Below are positions 1 through 9,142 of a DNA stretch of 18,668 nucleotides, one piece after another. The stretch covers positions 1-18,668 of the forward strand of contig JNEM01008511.1 in assembly GCA_000697335.1 (NCBI GenBank), in the 5' to 3' direction. The stretch comes from Conidiobolus incongruus B7586. Its lineage: Eukaryota > Entomophthoromycota > Entomophthoromycetes > Entomophthorales > Conidiobolaceae. Within the stretch, counting starts at the first letter, position 1, and every line of letters begins with the position of its first letter. The position numbers and the translations under genes were made by a program. The notes below the pieces were generated by a model, which did no database searches, was not told where the DNA came from, and was given only the letters and a program-made list of their open reading frames with translations.

Positions 1-412
1 ATATTTTTAATTATTAATAATTTTTTTATTATTTATTTATATTAATATTGATGGCTAATATTATTCTCTCATATATAATTATAATTATCATAAAGCTAAT
101 TTAATATAAAGGAAAATATAATATAATGATTATATGGTAAATTAATAAATTAATAAATAATATTTATTTATGACTTAATAAAATAAATTAATATAGATAT
201 ATTAAATTTTGTTTCAAATAATATTAATAGGTTGATTATTAATAGATATAATTATAATCTCAGAAATAATAATAAAAACCAGAATAATAAAGAGTTATAA
301 GGAAAAAAAATTATATCTATTTATTAGATTAATTTTTTCTATATTATTGAATTAGTTTTATAAACAAAAATATTAGATTAATATAGAGTTATATAAGCTA
401 TTTAAAGTTATA
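1..412. other. AT-rich intergenic DNA, no gene seen
   Basis: Very AT-rich sequence with frequent stops in all frames and short homopolymer and TTAATA-type runs. I see no coding stretch, RNA gene or recognisable transposon part here. It ends at a TA dinucleotide (411-412) that I take as the outer target site of mariner copy A. Confidence 0.6.
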
Positions 413-500
413 AATCAGAATTTGCAAAATTAGTTCTTTAATAGGTTATCAAAAGTCTTTTGTTTATTATTATTTTAATTTAACCATTAATTTTACAAAC

Positions 501-505
501 TATTT
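501..505. repeat. target site duplication, left copy (TATTT)
   Basis: TATTT lies directly before the TG that opens the 5' LTR and is repeated exactly at 6402-6406, directly after the CA that closes the 3' LTR. Five-base duplications are typical of Ty3/gypsy integration. Joining the flanks through one copy restores a continuous mariner alignment. Confidence 0.92.
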
Positions 506-905
506 TGTTAAGAGACTAGTTCTCTAAATTCTTATATACACTTTCATATAATCCAATTAACTATAAATTATATGATTAATTTATACTTATATAGTTAAAT
601 TAATTGTATAAATAGCATTGAATTATCTAATAAACTAGGTTCCTTTTTTTTCCTCTCAATTCTTACTATTTTTTACTTTTACACTATTTCTAAGATTGAG
701 ACTATATTCTATTGATATTGTAGGATATTGGCACTACCTAATATAAATCTTAATATATCAATGACTCATCCTAGTTTGAAGCTTAATTAAACTTTGTTTA
801 CACTTACACACTACAGCCACATTATATTACCACATTCTGCACCACACTACTTTTATATTAAGTCTTCCTCTACACTATATTAGTTTAACTACTACTACAC
901 TTATA
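506..905 (+). repeat. 5' LTR (400 bp)
   Basis: Begins TGTTAAGAGACTAG and ends ACACTTATA, matching 6003-6401 with about two dozen differences. The ends follow the TGT...ACA rule in the 3' copy; this copy has TATA at its very end. A TATA-like TATAAATA at 607-614 and an AATAAA at 629-634 lie close together, so the R region is probably short. The 3' boundary is fixed by the primer-binding site that follows at once. Confidence 0.93.
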
Positions 906-921
906 TGGTAGCAGCAACAAA
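906..921 (+). other. primer-binding site next to the 5' LTR
   Basis: TGGTAGCAGCAACAAA begins directly after the 5' LTR. The leading TGG pairs with a tRNA 3' CCA end, and TGGTAGC resembles the primer-binding sites that use initiator methionine tRNA in other fungal elements. The tRNA identity is an inference that would need the host tRNA set. Confidence 0.75.
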
Positions 922-1049
922 ACTATTAAAAACCTACTAGAAATTAATAACTATCTGTATCAAACCTAATTATTACTATTTTAAATCTTATCTATAATTT
1001 ATTTCATTTAAATTTAACATTATATACTATAATACTACCAAAAAAGGAG

Positions 1050-4000
1050 ATACCTTTATATTATTTTAATGATGATAACAACTTAATTACTAAGTGAATC
1101 TAAAACTTTAGTCTTTAAGAACTTACTGTCCTCTAAGAAACTTATATTAAACAACTTTTGATTAAAAAAAACATGTTTCAAAAAGCTTAAATCTAACAAA
1201 CTAGTTACTTCACTATAGTTAATACATTAAACCACCTCTTTAGTATCTTTAAAGATAAATTAACTACTTATGATAGCTTAAAAAACCTTTACAAGCTTGA
1301 AAACTACTTTAAAAACATAAAGAATTACCTTAATTTGATTCCTGATGAAGATCTAAAGAATATCCTTAAATTAGCTACTTTTTTTTGGAAAAATTTGTTT
1401 ATACTTGGTAGTTAATTAATTACAAGCTTAATCCTAAAGAATCTTCAGGAGGATAACCTACTACAAAGATACAAACTTTTAAACAATTGGAAAAAGCCTT
1501 TAAAGAGAGGTATTACCCAAAAAATCAAGTTTAATTAACAAGAGAAAAGCTTTCCCAGCTTAAATAAAAAACTTCTACAAGATAATTGATTGAGAAGTTT
1601 AATGAGATATGTTTAAACATACTAAATATCACTGAAGAAGAACAGATCCACAAACTATTATAATACTTTAACCTTCAAGTGAAGCTTTAATTAGTTAGTA
1701 AAGAACACTTTGATAATATATCTTTTTCTGATATTTATGATGTAGCAATTATAATTGATGATATCTTTTACTCTATAATTAAATCTTCCCACCTTAAAAA
1801 TCAATCTTTTAAACCTTACTCTAACCCACTTAAATTTCAAATGATAGATGTTTCTGCTTTAGGGCTTTATAAGAAAACTTTTAGTAAAGAAGCTAAAGCT
1901 TACTTGAGAACAAACAAAGGTTGTTATTACTGTTGAAGGACTTAAATTAACTATAAAGCTAATAAATACCCTTTAAAGAAGCAACATCTGTTTAATTCTC
2001 AATAATCCTAACCTACCAACCATAAATCAAACCTGAATAATATTAATATAACCCTAGAATCACCCCTTTCACAATTAGTTAACAGATTCTAATCTAATCC
2101 ACAAAAGTTCTAACAAACTAATGATTCCACAAATTAAACTATATATACTAGAGAAATCCAATTGATTAAACCACTAAAAACTAGAAATATTCTAGTAACT
2201 AATCTACCTTGTGATTCTTTACCTTTAACTATCACCCTATTGTTTGTGTTAACTAGTTCTTTTATAGATACACTTGTTAGTGTTTTAATTAACTCTAGTT
2301 GTTTTAGTTGTATTATCTCCTTTTTTATTATTGTAAAGCTATCCTTACCTACTTAAAAAAGTAACTTGATAATTAAATATACTAACAACTTAATAAAACA
2401 AGCATCTAACATTGTATTTAGATGCTTATCACTACCTCTTAACTATTCCCAATATATTAAATTCCTAGTTAGCAACATTAGTTATAATTTCATACTAGGT
2501 TAAAATTAGTTTGAATATCACAGTTTTATATCTATAGATATTACCCTAGAAAGCCACAAATCTATTTCTTTCACATTCTAAAAAAATTAGTAGAATTAAT
2601 CTCAAAAAATCTACATTACCCTACTATAAAACTATTAAATACCTTACCTAACACTAACTCTACAATTGTAGCAAATAATTCTATTATTATAAGTAAAAAT
2701 CAATGTAAAAAGCTAATCAAAAACCTAAATAATCTATAGGGATATATATTTGTTTATTATTCATCTATTAACACTTCATCTGTTGATTTTAATGAAGTTA
2801 TATCTAATAACCACTTCCTATACAATACAATAAGTTAATTTGCTAATGTTTTTAAACTTGTGAATAAATTACCACCTAAACATAATATTAAACACAAAAT
2901 TAAATTAATCCCTGGTATACAACTATACTTAAAGCCTACTTACCATTTATCTCTTAAACAATACTAAACCTTGAAAGAAGAAATCTAAAAACCACTTCCT
3001 ATACAATACAATAAGTTAATTTGCTAATGTTTTTAAACTTGTGAATAAATTACCACCTAAACATAATATTAAACACAAAATTAAATTAATCCCTGGTATA
3101 CAACTATACTTAAAGCCTACTTACCATTTATCTCTTAAACAATACTAAACCTTGAAAGAAGAAATCTAAAAACTACTTGAAAATAGGTATATTAGACCTT
3201 TTTTTTCACCATAAAAATCTCTAATCCTCTTTATACAAAAGGCTGATGGTGGTTAGAGATTATATATTGATAACTATGTTTTAAACTCCAAAACTATCAA
3301 GGATAAAACTTTATTACTAAACCTATATGATATTAGGGATAAACTACTTGGATCAACTATATTTACCAAACTAGATGTTAGGAATAGGTATTACAACATT
3401 AAAGTTAAAGAAAATTCCATCCCTTTAACTATTTTCAATACTCTTTTAGGTTACTATGAATTTACTATCATAAACTTTAGATTGTGTAATGCCCTTGTAA
3501 CTTTTACTTAATTCATCAATTCCCTTTTCAACCTTGTTTTTAATGACTTTGTTATTACTTACCTTGATAATATCCTGATCTATTCAAAAACTAAAGAAGA
3601 ATATATCTAACATGTTAATCAGGTTTTACAAATTATTCAAGAATATAAATTACCTTTGAAATTATCAAAATACATCTTTAGTGCCTCTTCTATCTTTTTC
3701 TATAGTTATATTGTTTTCTCTTAAAGAATTAGTATTGATCCAACTAAACTCAATGGTGTTAAAGCTTTTACTATACTTATAAACAAAGATCAACTTATGT
3801 TTGTACTTGGATTATTAAATTACTTTAAAGATTTCATTGATTCTTTTGTTGAACTTACTACTCTTTTTACTAATCTCTTGAAAAAAGACTCTCTTTTTGA
3901 ATAAACCCTACTATACACTTTCTGTATAAATACTTTAATTTTCTATATTACTAATGTTCTTGCTTTATCTATCTTTAATCTAAAACTACCTACCATTATT

Positions 4001-5960
4001 TTTACTAACTCTAGTTTTTTTGTAATTAGTAGATAGTTAGCCTGGTTTGAATTTAATTTATATTTTACCCTACAACTATAGGATAAAATAATAAATAAAG
4101 GAGAACAGGTTAAGTTTAACCTTACAAATGTTACCTTAAAACTAATAACATTCTAGTTAAGAAAAATAAAACCAGCTAAATTGAAATACCTAGTCTATAA
4201 ATAAAAACTCTTTGCTTTAGTAAAAATGATCAAAAATCACTCATATTTCTTATCCTGCAACCTTTTCTTAATACTTATAGATTATATATCACTTATCTAC
4301 TTAAATACTCAAAAGCATTTATTAAGAAAATAAGTTAGATGGATTAAAACTATCTAAGCTTACCTTTTCTTTATTTAATATCTTTTAGGTTAATAAAACT
4401 ATGTTGTAGATACTTTGTTAAGAAATTTTACATATTTACCCTTTTATTCTAATTGTAAAAATCTAGCAAATATTAACTCAATGATTATTAATGAAAGAAA
4501 TAAAAAATTTATTAAACTACTTTAAGAAACACTGTTAAATAATGATTTCTTTATTTTAGTTAAAGAAGAACTCTTTAAACCATTAGAAAACTAATTAAAA
4601 TATGTCAAAAGATTTAAAATTATCAATAACTTACTATACTATAATGATTGTCTATATATTCCTAACATCCTTAAAATCTAACAAATAATATTTGATGAAT
4701 GTTATAACTTACCTGTTGGAAAACATCAAAACTAGTTAAAAACTGCTGAGAGAATTAAAATAAGGTACTACTAACTTTCCCTAATTAAATTAGTTTAGAA
4801 ATACACTAATACCTGTGATATATGCTGAAGAATTAAATATAATACTCAACTAAAATATGGTAAACTTATTCCCCTATAAGTCCCTAATAAAACTTAACAA
4901 CAAATCCAACTTGATTTCATAGAAATCCTTAAATCAACAAATGGTTATAGTAACTTACTGATTGTAATTGATTCATTTTCCAAATATGTTTATTTTATTC
5001 CTTGTTTCAAAACTTCTACAGTTAAAGATGTTGTACAATTGTTATTCTCTAATATCTTTACCCACTATAGAATTCCACAAACTATTGTATTTGATAAAGA
5101 CACACAATTCAACTCTTAATTTTAGAAGTTATTATCCTTTTCCCTTAAGATTAACCTAGCTATGTTTACTACCAATCATCACTAAACCAATAAACTTGTT
5201 GAAAGAACTATTAAAACCTTAAAGCAAATGATTAGAGCTTATATTAACACTAATCAGTTAAATTAGGATGCTTATATCTACCAACTCTAATATTTTTTCA
5301 ACACCTTTATTAATAAATCAACAGGTTTTAACCCTTATTTTATCAATTATAACAAGTATCCTAATTTAATAATTACCCTAAAACTTCAAATTAACTTACC
5401 TTTAAACATTGTTAAATTTTAATCCAATATCAAACATATCAATTCCCTTGTTAAATTTAACTTAGAAGAAAATTAAAGGATCATAGAACAACAATACTTA
5501 AAGTTATCCAAAAACCCTCTTAAATATAAAACTGGTATGTTTATATACTTAGAACAATCTACCCTTAAACCTACCCTACTTAAATCTAGTTTAAATCCCA
5601 AATACTTACTATTATATTATAGTCCCTATAAAATTTAATTTATTGATTCAAATTTTGAAAACATTACCTTGGAATTACCTCTAACTTTGAGGATCAACCC
5701 TAACTTTCACATATCTGAAATTAAACCATACTTTAAAGATTTTAACACTTTTCCTAATTGATTAAAAACCCCAAAACTAGATCCAATTATTAATTAAGAT
5801 GGAGAAGAAAAATACTATGTTGATTACATAATTAAGTCTAAATCTGTTAGGAATAAACTTTATTTTTATGTAAAATGGATGGGTTATCCTATTAAAGAAG
5901 CTACATAAGAACCTCTAGAAAATATTAAGAATACCTTAGCTTATTATACCTATTTGTAAA
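1050..5960 (+). pseudogene. gag-pol relic of the chromovirus
   Basis: Conceptual translation still shows family hallmarks in order. There is a gag-like region (about 1050-2000) with a zinc-knuckle remnant near 1920. A reverse transcriptase follows (about 3170-3760), with the active-site strand seen as TYLDN near 3560. RNase H-like sequence lies at about 3900-4450. The integrase runs from about 4560 to 5560, with an HHCC-like zinc region and a core that starts near 4905. A chromodomain-like segment (about 5800-5960) contains VKWMGYP, close to the VKWKGYP seen in chromoviruses. All is non-functional, with many disabling changes throughout. Short open stretches inside it are not host genes. Confidence 0.9.
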
Positions 5961-5995
5961 AAATTAGGGAGTGTGTCTCCTCTAAAAAACCTACT

Positions 5996-6002
5996 AGGGG
6001 AG
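5996..6002 (+). other. polypurine tract
   Basis: AGGGGAG sits directly upstream of the TG that opens the 3' LTR, the standard position for the plus-strand primer of LTR retrotransposons. It stands out as one of the very few G runs in this AT-rich element. Confidence 0.85.
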
Positions 6003-6401
6003 TGTTAAAAGACTAGTTCTTTAAATTCTTATATATACTTTCATATAATCCAATTAACTATAAATTATATGATTAATTTATACTTATATAGTTAAATTAT
6101 TGTATAAATAACATTAATCTATTTAATAAACTAGGTTCCTCTTTTTTCTTCTCAATTCTTACTATTTTTTACTTTTACACTATTTCTAAAATTGAGACTA
6201 TATTCTGTTGATATTATAGGATATTAGCACTACCTAATATAAATCTTAATATATCAGTGACTCATCTTAGTTCAAAGCTTAATTAAACTTTGTTTACACT
6301 TGCACACTACAGTTACATTATATTACCACACTCTGCACCACACTACTTTTATATTAAGTCTTCCTCTACACTATATTAGTTTAACTACCACTACACTTAC
6401 A
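6003..6401 (+). repeat. 3' LTR (399 bp)
   Basis: Direct repeat of the 5' LTR, from TGTTAAAAGACTAG to ACACTTACA. It ends in canonical ACA and is followed by the second TATTT. Most differences from the 5' copy are C/T or G/A exchanges. Confidence 0.93.
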
Positions 6402-6406
6402 TATTT
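6402..6406. repeat. target site duplication, right copy (TATTT)
   Basis: Exact match to 501-505. It is followed by AATATTTATAAATAACTTA, which continues the mariner sequence interrupted at 505. Confidence 0.92.
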
Positions 6407-7572
6407 AATATTTATAAATAACTTACAAAAATAATAAATTTATCTAAAGTTACTATTTATTATTAGATTTATTATTTTAAACATAATAAAATAGTATTTA
6501 AACTGGCTAAAACCTAAAAAATGAAATTCTATTGTTTTTTTTTATATTAATATTATAAAGACAAATATTAAATAACACTTTTTTGTCAAAATAAAAAAAC
6601 TATCAAAATAATTTATTTATAATTAAATAGGTATATTATATCCATTAATATTTAAACTTAACTTATTTAATTTAAATATAAAACAAATAACTTATAATTT
6701 CAAAAGATATTAAATAACTAGAATAATTATAACTAAATGGAATTTATTAAATATAAGCTTTAATATGAAATCATTTTAATTTATAAATACTAGATTTTTT
6801 GTATAACTATTTACTGAAAAACTAAATTAAATAATAAGTTAAAACAATCCTTTTTATATATTTTAATAAATAAATATTGTATTAATATATAGATTATGGT
6901 TAATACTGAAAAATATAATAGTATTTGGTGTTTTATTTAACTTTTTAATATAAATTAATTAATAAGTTCTACATATTTTTAATAAAACTATATTTAATTA
7001 ATACTTATATTATAAATTAATAATCCTCATTTTTTACATATTATTTACAAGATATATAAAGTTATAAGTATAAAAGATCCTTTATATAAATTAATTAGAA
7101 AAACAATCATATTATTATATATATATATTAAATTATAACATATAGCTATAATTGATTTAGGTATTAAAAAATATATTTGCTGAAAAAAAATTATTGCAAA
7201 CAAACTTAATTAATTGGTGAAACATAAAATTTCAATATTTAATAAAAAGAACTGTTTTGTAGGTGTTAGAAGTTTACCAAAAGTATAGCAAAGGGTTATT
7301 GATAATCAAACAGAGTAATAATTTTATATTCTTTATTTTTTTTAAATCATATATTAAAAATTTCATTCAAATTTTAAAATTTTGCCATTATTTAGTTTCT
7401 GGAGTAATATTTATTTAAATGGATTATCATTAATAAAATTAATAATTTTAATGCCAATAAAAATATATAGAAAATTTCTCTTATCATTAACATTAAAACT
7501 ATATGAATATATATAATCCAATGAAACATATTTTGATATTTAGTAATAACCTGGATATATATTCGTTATCTA

Positions 7573-7594
7573 ATTGATTGATTAATCAATCAAT
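7573..7594. repeat. perfect 22-bp palindrome
   Basis: ATTGATTGATTA and its reverse complement meet at the centre, giving a perfect inverted repeat of 22 bp with no spacer. It repeats TGATTGAT-like half sites, the core type bound by TALE and other homeodomain proteins. It could be an operator, a hairpin or chance in AT-rich DNA. It lies about 310 bp upstream of the copper transporter ATG. Confidence 0.5.
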
Positions 7595-7767
7595 ACTATT
7601 CTTTACATTCAAATTAATGCTAAATATTAGAAAATATATAGGTACTATTAATAGAATTTAATTATAAATATCAATACATACACCTCATAATTTAAAATTA
7701 AAAGGTAAAAATATATCATTATTATTATTATTGGTTAAATACCTTCATATTCCCAACAAGGATCAAA

Positions 7768-7797
7768 GAACTCTAGAATGAATTTCTAGAAAATTTC
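7768..7797 (+). promoter_or_regulatory. heat-shock-element-like inverted repeat upstream of the copper transporter
   Basis: TCTAGAA (7772-7778) and TTCTAGA (7784-7790) form a perfect inverted repeat with a 5-base spacer, and 7784-7791 reads TTCTAGAA, an nTTCnnGAAn unit. Further GAA (7768) and TTC (7795) triplets lie nearby but off the ideal 5-base phase. It resembles an HSF site about 110 bp before the ATG. Binding is not proven. Confidence 0.3.
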
Positions 7798-7901
7798 TAA
7801 ATTAAGAAACCAAGATTCAGTTCACTCTAATTTAAAAAAAAATTCAACTTTTAAATAAATTATTAACCTTTTTTTCTTGAATTTCTCTAGTAATATTAAA
7901 A

Positions 7902-8459
7902 ATGTCACATAACGGACCTGCTATGTTGATGTACTGGCACGGCGGCATCAACGATTATATGCTTTTCAAGGAGTGGGTGCCTCAAACCGTTGGAAGTTAT
8001 GCTGGTGCTTGGATTCTCTTCTTCTTTATAACTATCCTCCTTGAGGCCTTGATGACTTTTCGCCATAACACAGAACTTGAGTGGAACCAAAAGGCTGTTG
8101 CTGCTCACAACCAGTTATTAGCTTCCGAGTTGGCTTCTAACGCTCCACTTAGTGGTACTTCAACGGCCACTTCATTACCTTGGTGGCAACGTTCAATTCT
8201 AGAAGCCATCTTCCAATTTCTCGAATCTGGACTTGCCTACTTTGTAATGTTGGTCACTATGATATTTAACCTTGGTCTCTTCTTCTCTATTATTTTAGGT
8301 CATGCTGTAGGTGTATTTTTCTTCTATAGACTCAGAAAAAATCCCAAAGGAGCTAAGAATAATGGAACTTCTATCTTTGACAATTCAAATTCTAGTAGCA
8401 ACAGTGCCTTACGCACTCCTGCAGAAACTGAGGCACCACCTACACCCAGCTGTCACTAA
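7902..8459 (+). CDS. Ctr-family copper transporter
   Basis: A 185-residue membrane protein of the Ctr/SLC31 family, which forms trimeric pores that carry Cu(I) across the plasma membrane or out of the vacuole. The N-terminus is short with few Met and His residues (M8, M10, H3, H13) and runs into WHGGINDYMLFKEW, typical of fungal family members. The first membrane segment is about residues 31-52. A loop of some 55 residues follows. The second segment holds the family's MxxxM filter (M116, M120), and the third has GxxxG (G133, G137). The cytosolic tail is Ser/Asn/Pro-rich and ends in Ser-Cys-His, a possible copper ligand pair like the HCH end of animal Ctr1. The length fits the family and the frame is open without introns. 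The start is the only ATG before the conserved region. The lack of a Met-rich extracellular domain leaves plasma membrane or vacuolar location open. Confidence 0.93.
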   Translation: MSHNGPAMLMYWHGGINDYMLFKEWVPQTVGSYAGAWILFFFITILLEALMTFRHNTELEWNQKAVAAHNQLLASELASNAPLSGTSTATSLPWWQRSILEAIFQFLESGLAYFVMLVTMIFNLGLFFSIILGHAVGVFFFYRLRKNPKGAKNNGTSIFDNSNSSSNSALRTPAETEAPPTPSCH

Positions 8460-9142
8460 TTGAAGTAATTCTATTTAACTTATTAAGTTTTTTCTTCATT
8501 TTTATTTTTGAATTTTATCAATTTTTTGAAATTTTAATAAACTATTGTTTTATGTGTTTAATTTAGGTTTAAATAGGAGTATAATGTATTGAAGTATTAA
8601 CCGTTTCTATTCCTTGATACATTGATTTTAGGCTCTTGTATTTAAATTAGTAGACTATAGTAATTTATATTGAAATTATCAACTAGTGAAAACGATGAAT
8701 TTAGTTATCATTGACAATACTTATTATTTAAATTAGTTTCTAGATTTAATAATTTAAAAAGGATTATTATTATTCGTTATTATAACATACGTGGTCAATT
8801 ATATATAATTGAATAAAATTGTAAATTCATGAGTTAATACTTTTAAAATTTTGAATAAAATTGTCAATTTGAAACATTTCAAGAATACTTTATTTAAATG
8901 AAGCCATATCAACTAAAGTAAATAATTGGTCAAAAATGTATAATGATTTAACAATGATATATAATTATAATTTTGCTTAAATTAATCACAATATTTATTG
9001 ATCATAATAATTATATATCTGGAATAACGCACATTATAGGTGCTGATAAGCCAATAAGATAGATAACATTAAAGATTGACTCGGATTATATTTCTAAGCG
9101 TTTTGGAATAAAAGCCAAGAGAGTTAAAAAAAATACACAGTA
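8460..9142. other. intergenic region between two convergent genes
   Basis: About 680 bp that must hold both 3' untranslated regions. The minus strand carries AATAAA (complement of TTTATT at 8994-8999) roughly 145 bp beyond the bromodomain gene stop, a possible polyadenylation site. I see no open frame or RNA gene here. Confidence 0.5.
8536..8541 (+). terminator. polyadenylation signal of the copper transporter gene
   Basis: AATAAA lies 77 bp after the stop codon in a T-rich stretch, a normal place for a fungal polyadenylation element. It is AT-rich enough that chance cannot be excluded. Confidence 0.45.

Larger units (their letters stand above)
506..6401 (+). mobile_element. Ty3/gypsy chromovirus LTR retrotransposon, decayed fossil
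   Basis: A structurally full-length element of about 5.9 kb: 5' LTR, primer-binding site, gag-pol relic in the gypsy order (reverse transcriptase, RNase H, integrase), polypurine tract and 3' LTR, flanked by TATTT duplications. A chromodomain-like stretch after the integrase places it among the chromoviruses. The two LTRs differ at about two dozen of roughly 400 positions, nearly all transitions, so the insertion is old but not ancient; no clock is available for this lineage. The coding region is heavily broken, with dozens of disabling changes, and contains a short internal tandem duplication. The element lies inside mariner copy A and is therefore younger than it. Confidence 0.95.
413..7404 (+). 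mobile_element. mariner DNA transposon relic, copy A, split by an LTR retrotransposon
   Basis: The element occupies 413-505 and 6402-7404, with the LTR retrotransposon at 506-6401 between the two parts. Read on the minus strand, 6402-7404 aligns with copies B and C: the stretch around 7170-7330 is nearly the same as 12181-12330 of copy B reversed. The 450-505 stretch continues the same alignment past the insertion, matching 13125-13195 of copy B reversed. The right end (TTACTCCAGAAACTAAATAATGG read inward) shares the terminal repeat of copy B and abuts a TA at 7405-7406. The left end at TA 411-412 is less sure: AATCAGAA matches the terminal repeat, but the next bases look deleted and part of the AT-rich leader seen in copy B is missing. 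Without the insertion it is about 1.09 kb. The transposase would run on the plus strand but is riddled with stops. Confidence 0.8.
7407..7901 (+). promoter_or_regulatory. intergenic and putative promoter region of the copper transporter gene
   Basis: About 500 bp between mariner copy A and the copper transporter start codon. It holds a perfect 22-bp palindrome at 7573-7594, an inverted repeat resembling heat-shock elements at 7772-7790, and an AT-rich, partly pyrimidine-rich stretch just before the ATG. I did not find a yeast Mac1-type copper element (TTTGCTCA) or a convincing TATA box. Promoter function is inferred from position only. Confidence 0.45.

Noticed and set aside
2162-2356. Short open frame of 64 codons on the plus strand
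   Set aside because: It lies inside the decayed retroelement and does not correspond to an independent host gene; it is a leftover open stretch of the fossil.
4968-5159. Short open frame of 63 codons on the plus strand
   Set aside because: It falls within the integrase relic and is in a different frame from the recognisable integrase residues, so it is incidental.
506-6401. Reassigned stop codons as an explanation for the interrupted retroelement
   Set aside because: The neighbouring host genes are long, use CAA/CAG freely and end at TAA, and LTR and mariner sequences show the same AT-directed decay outside any reading frame.
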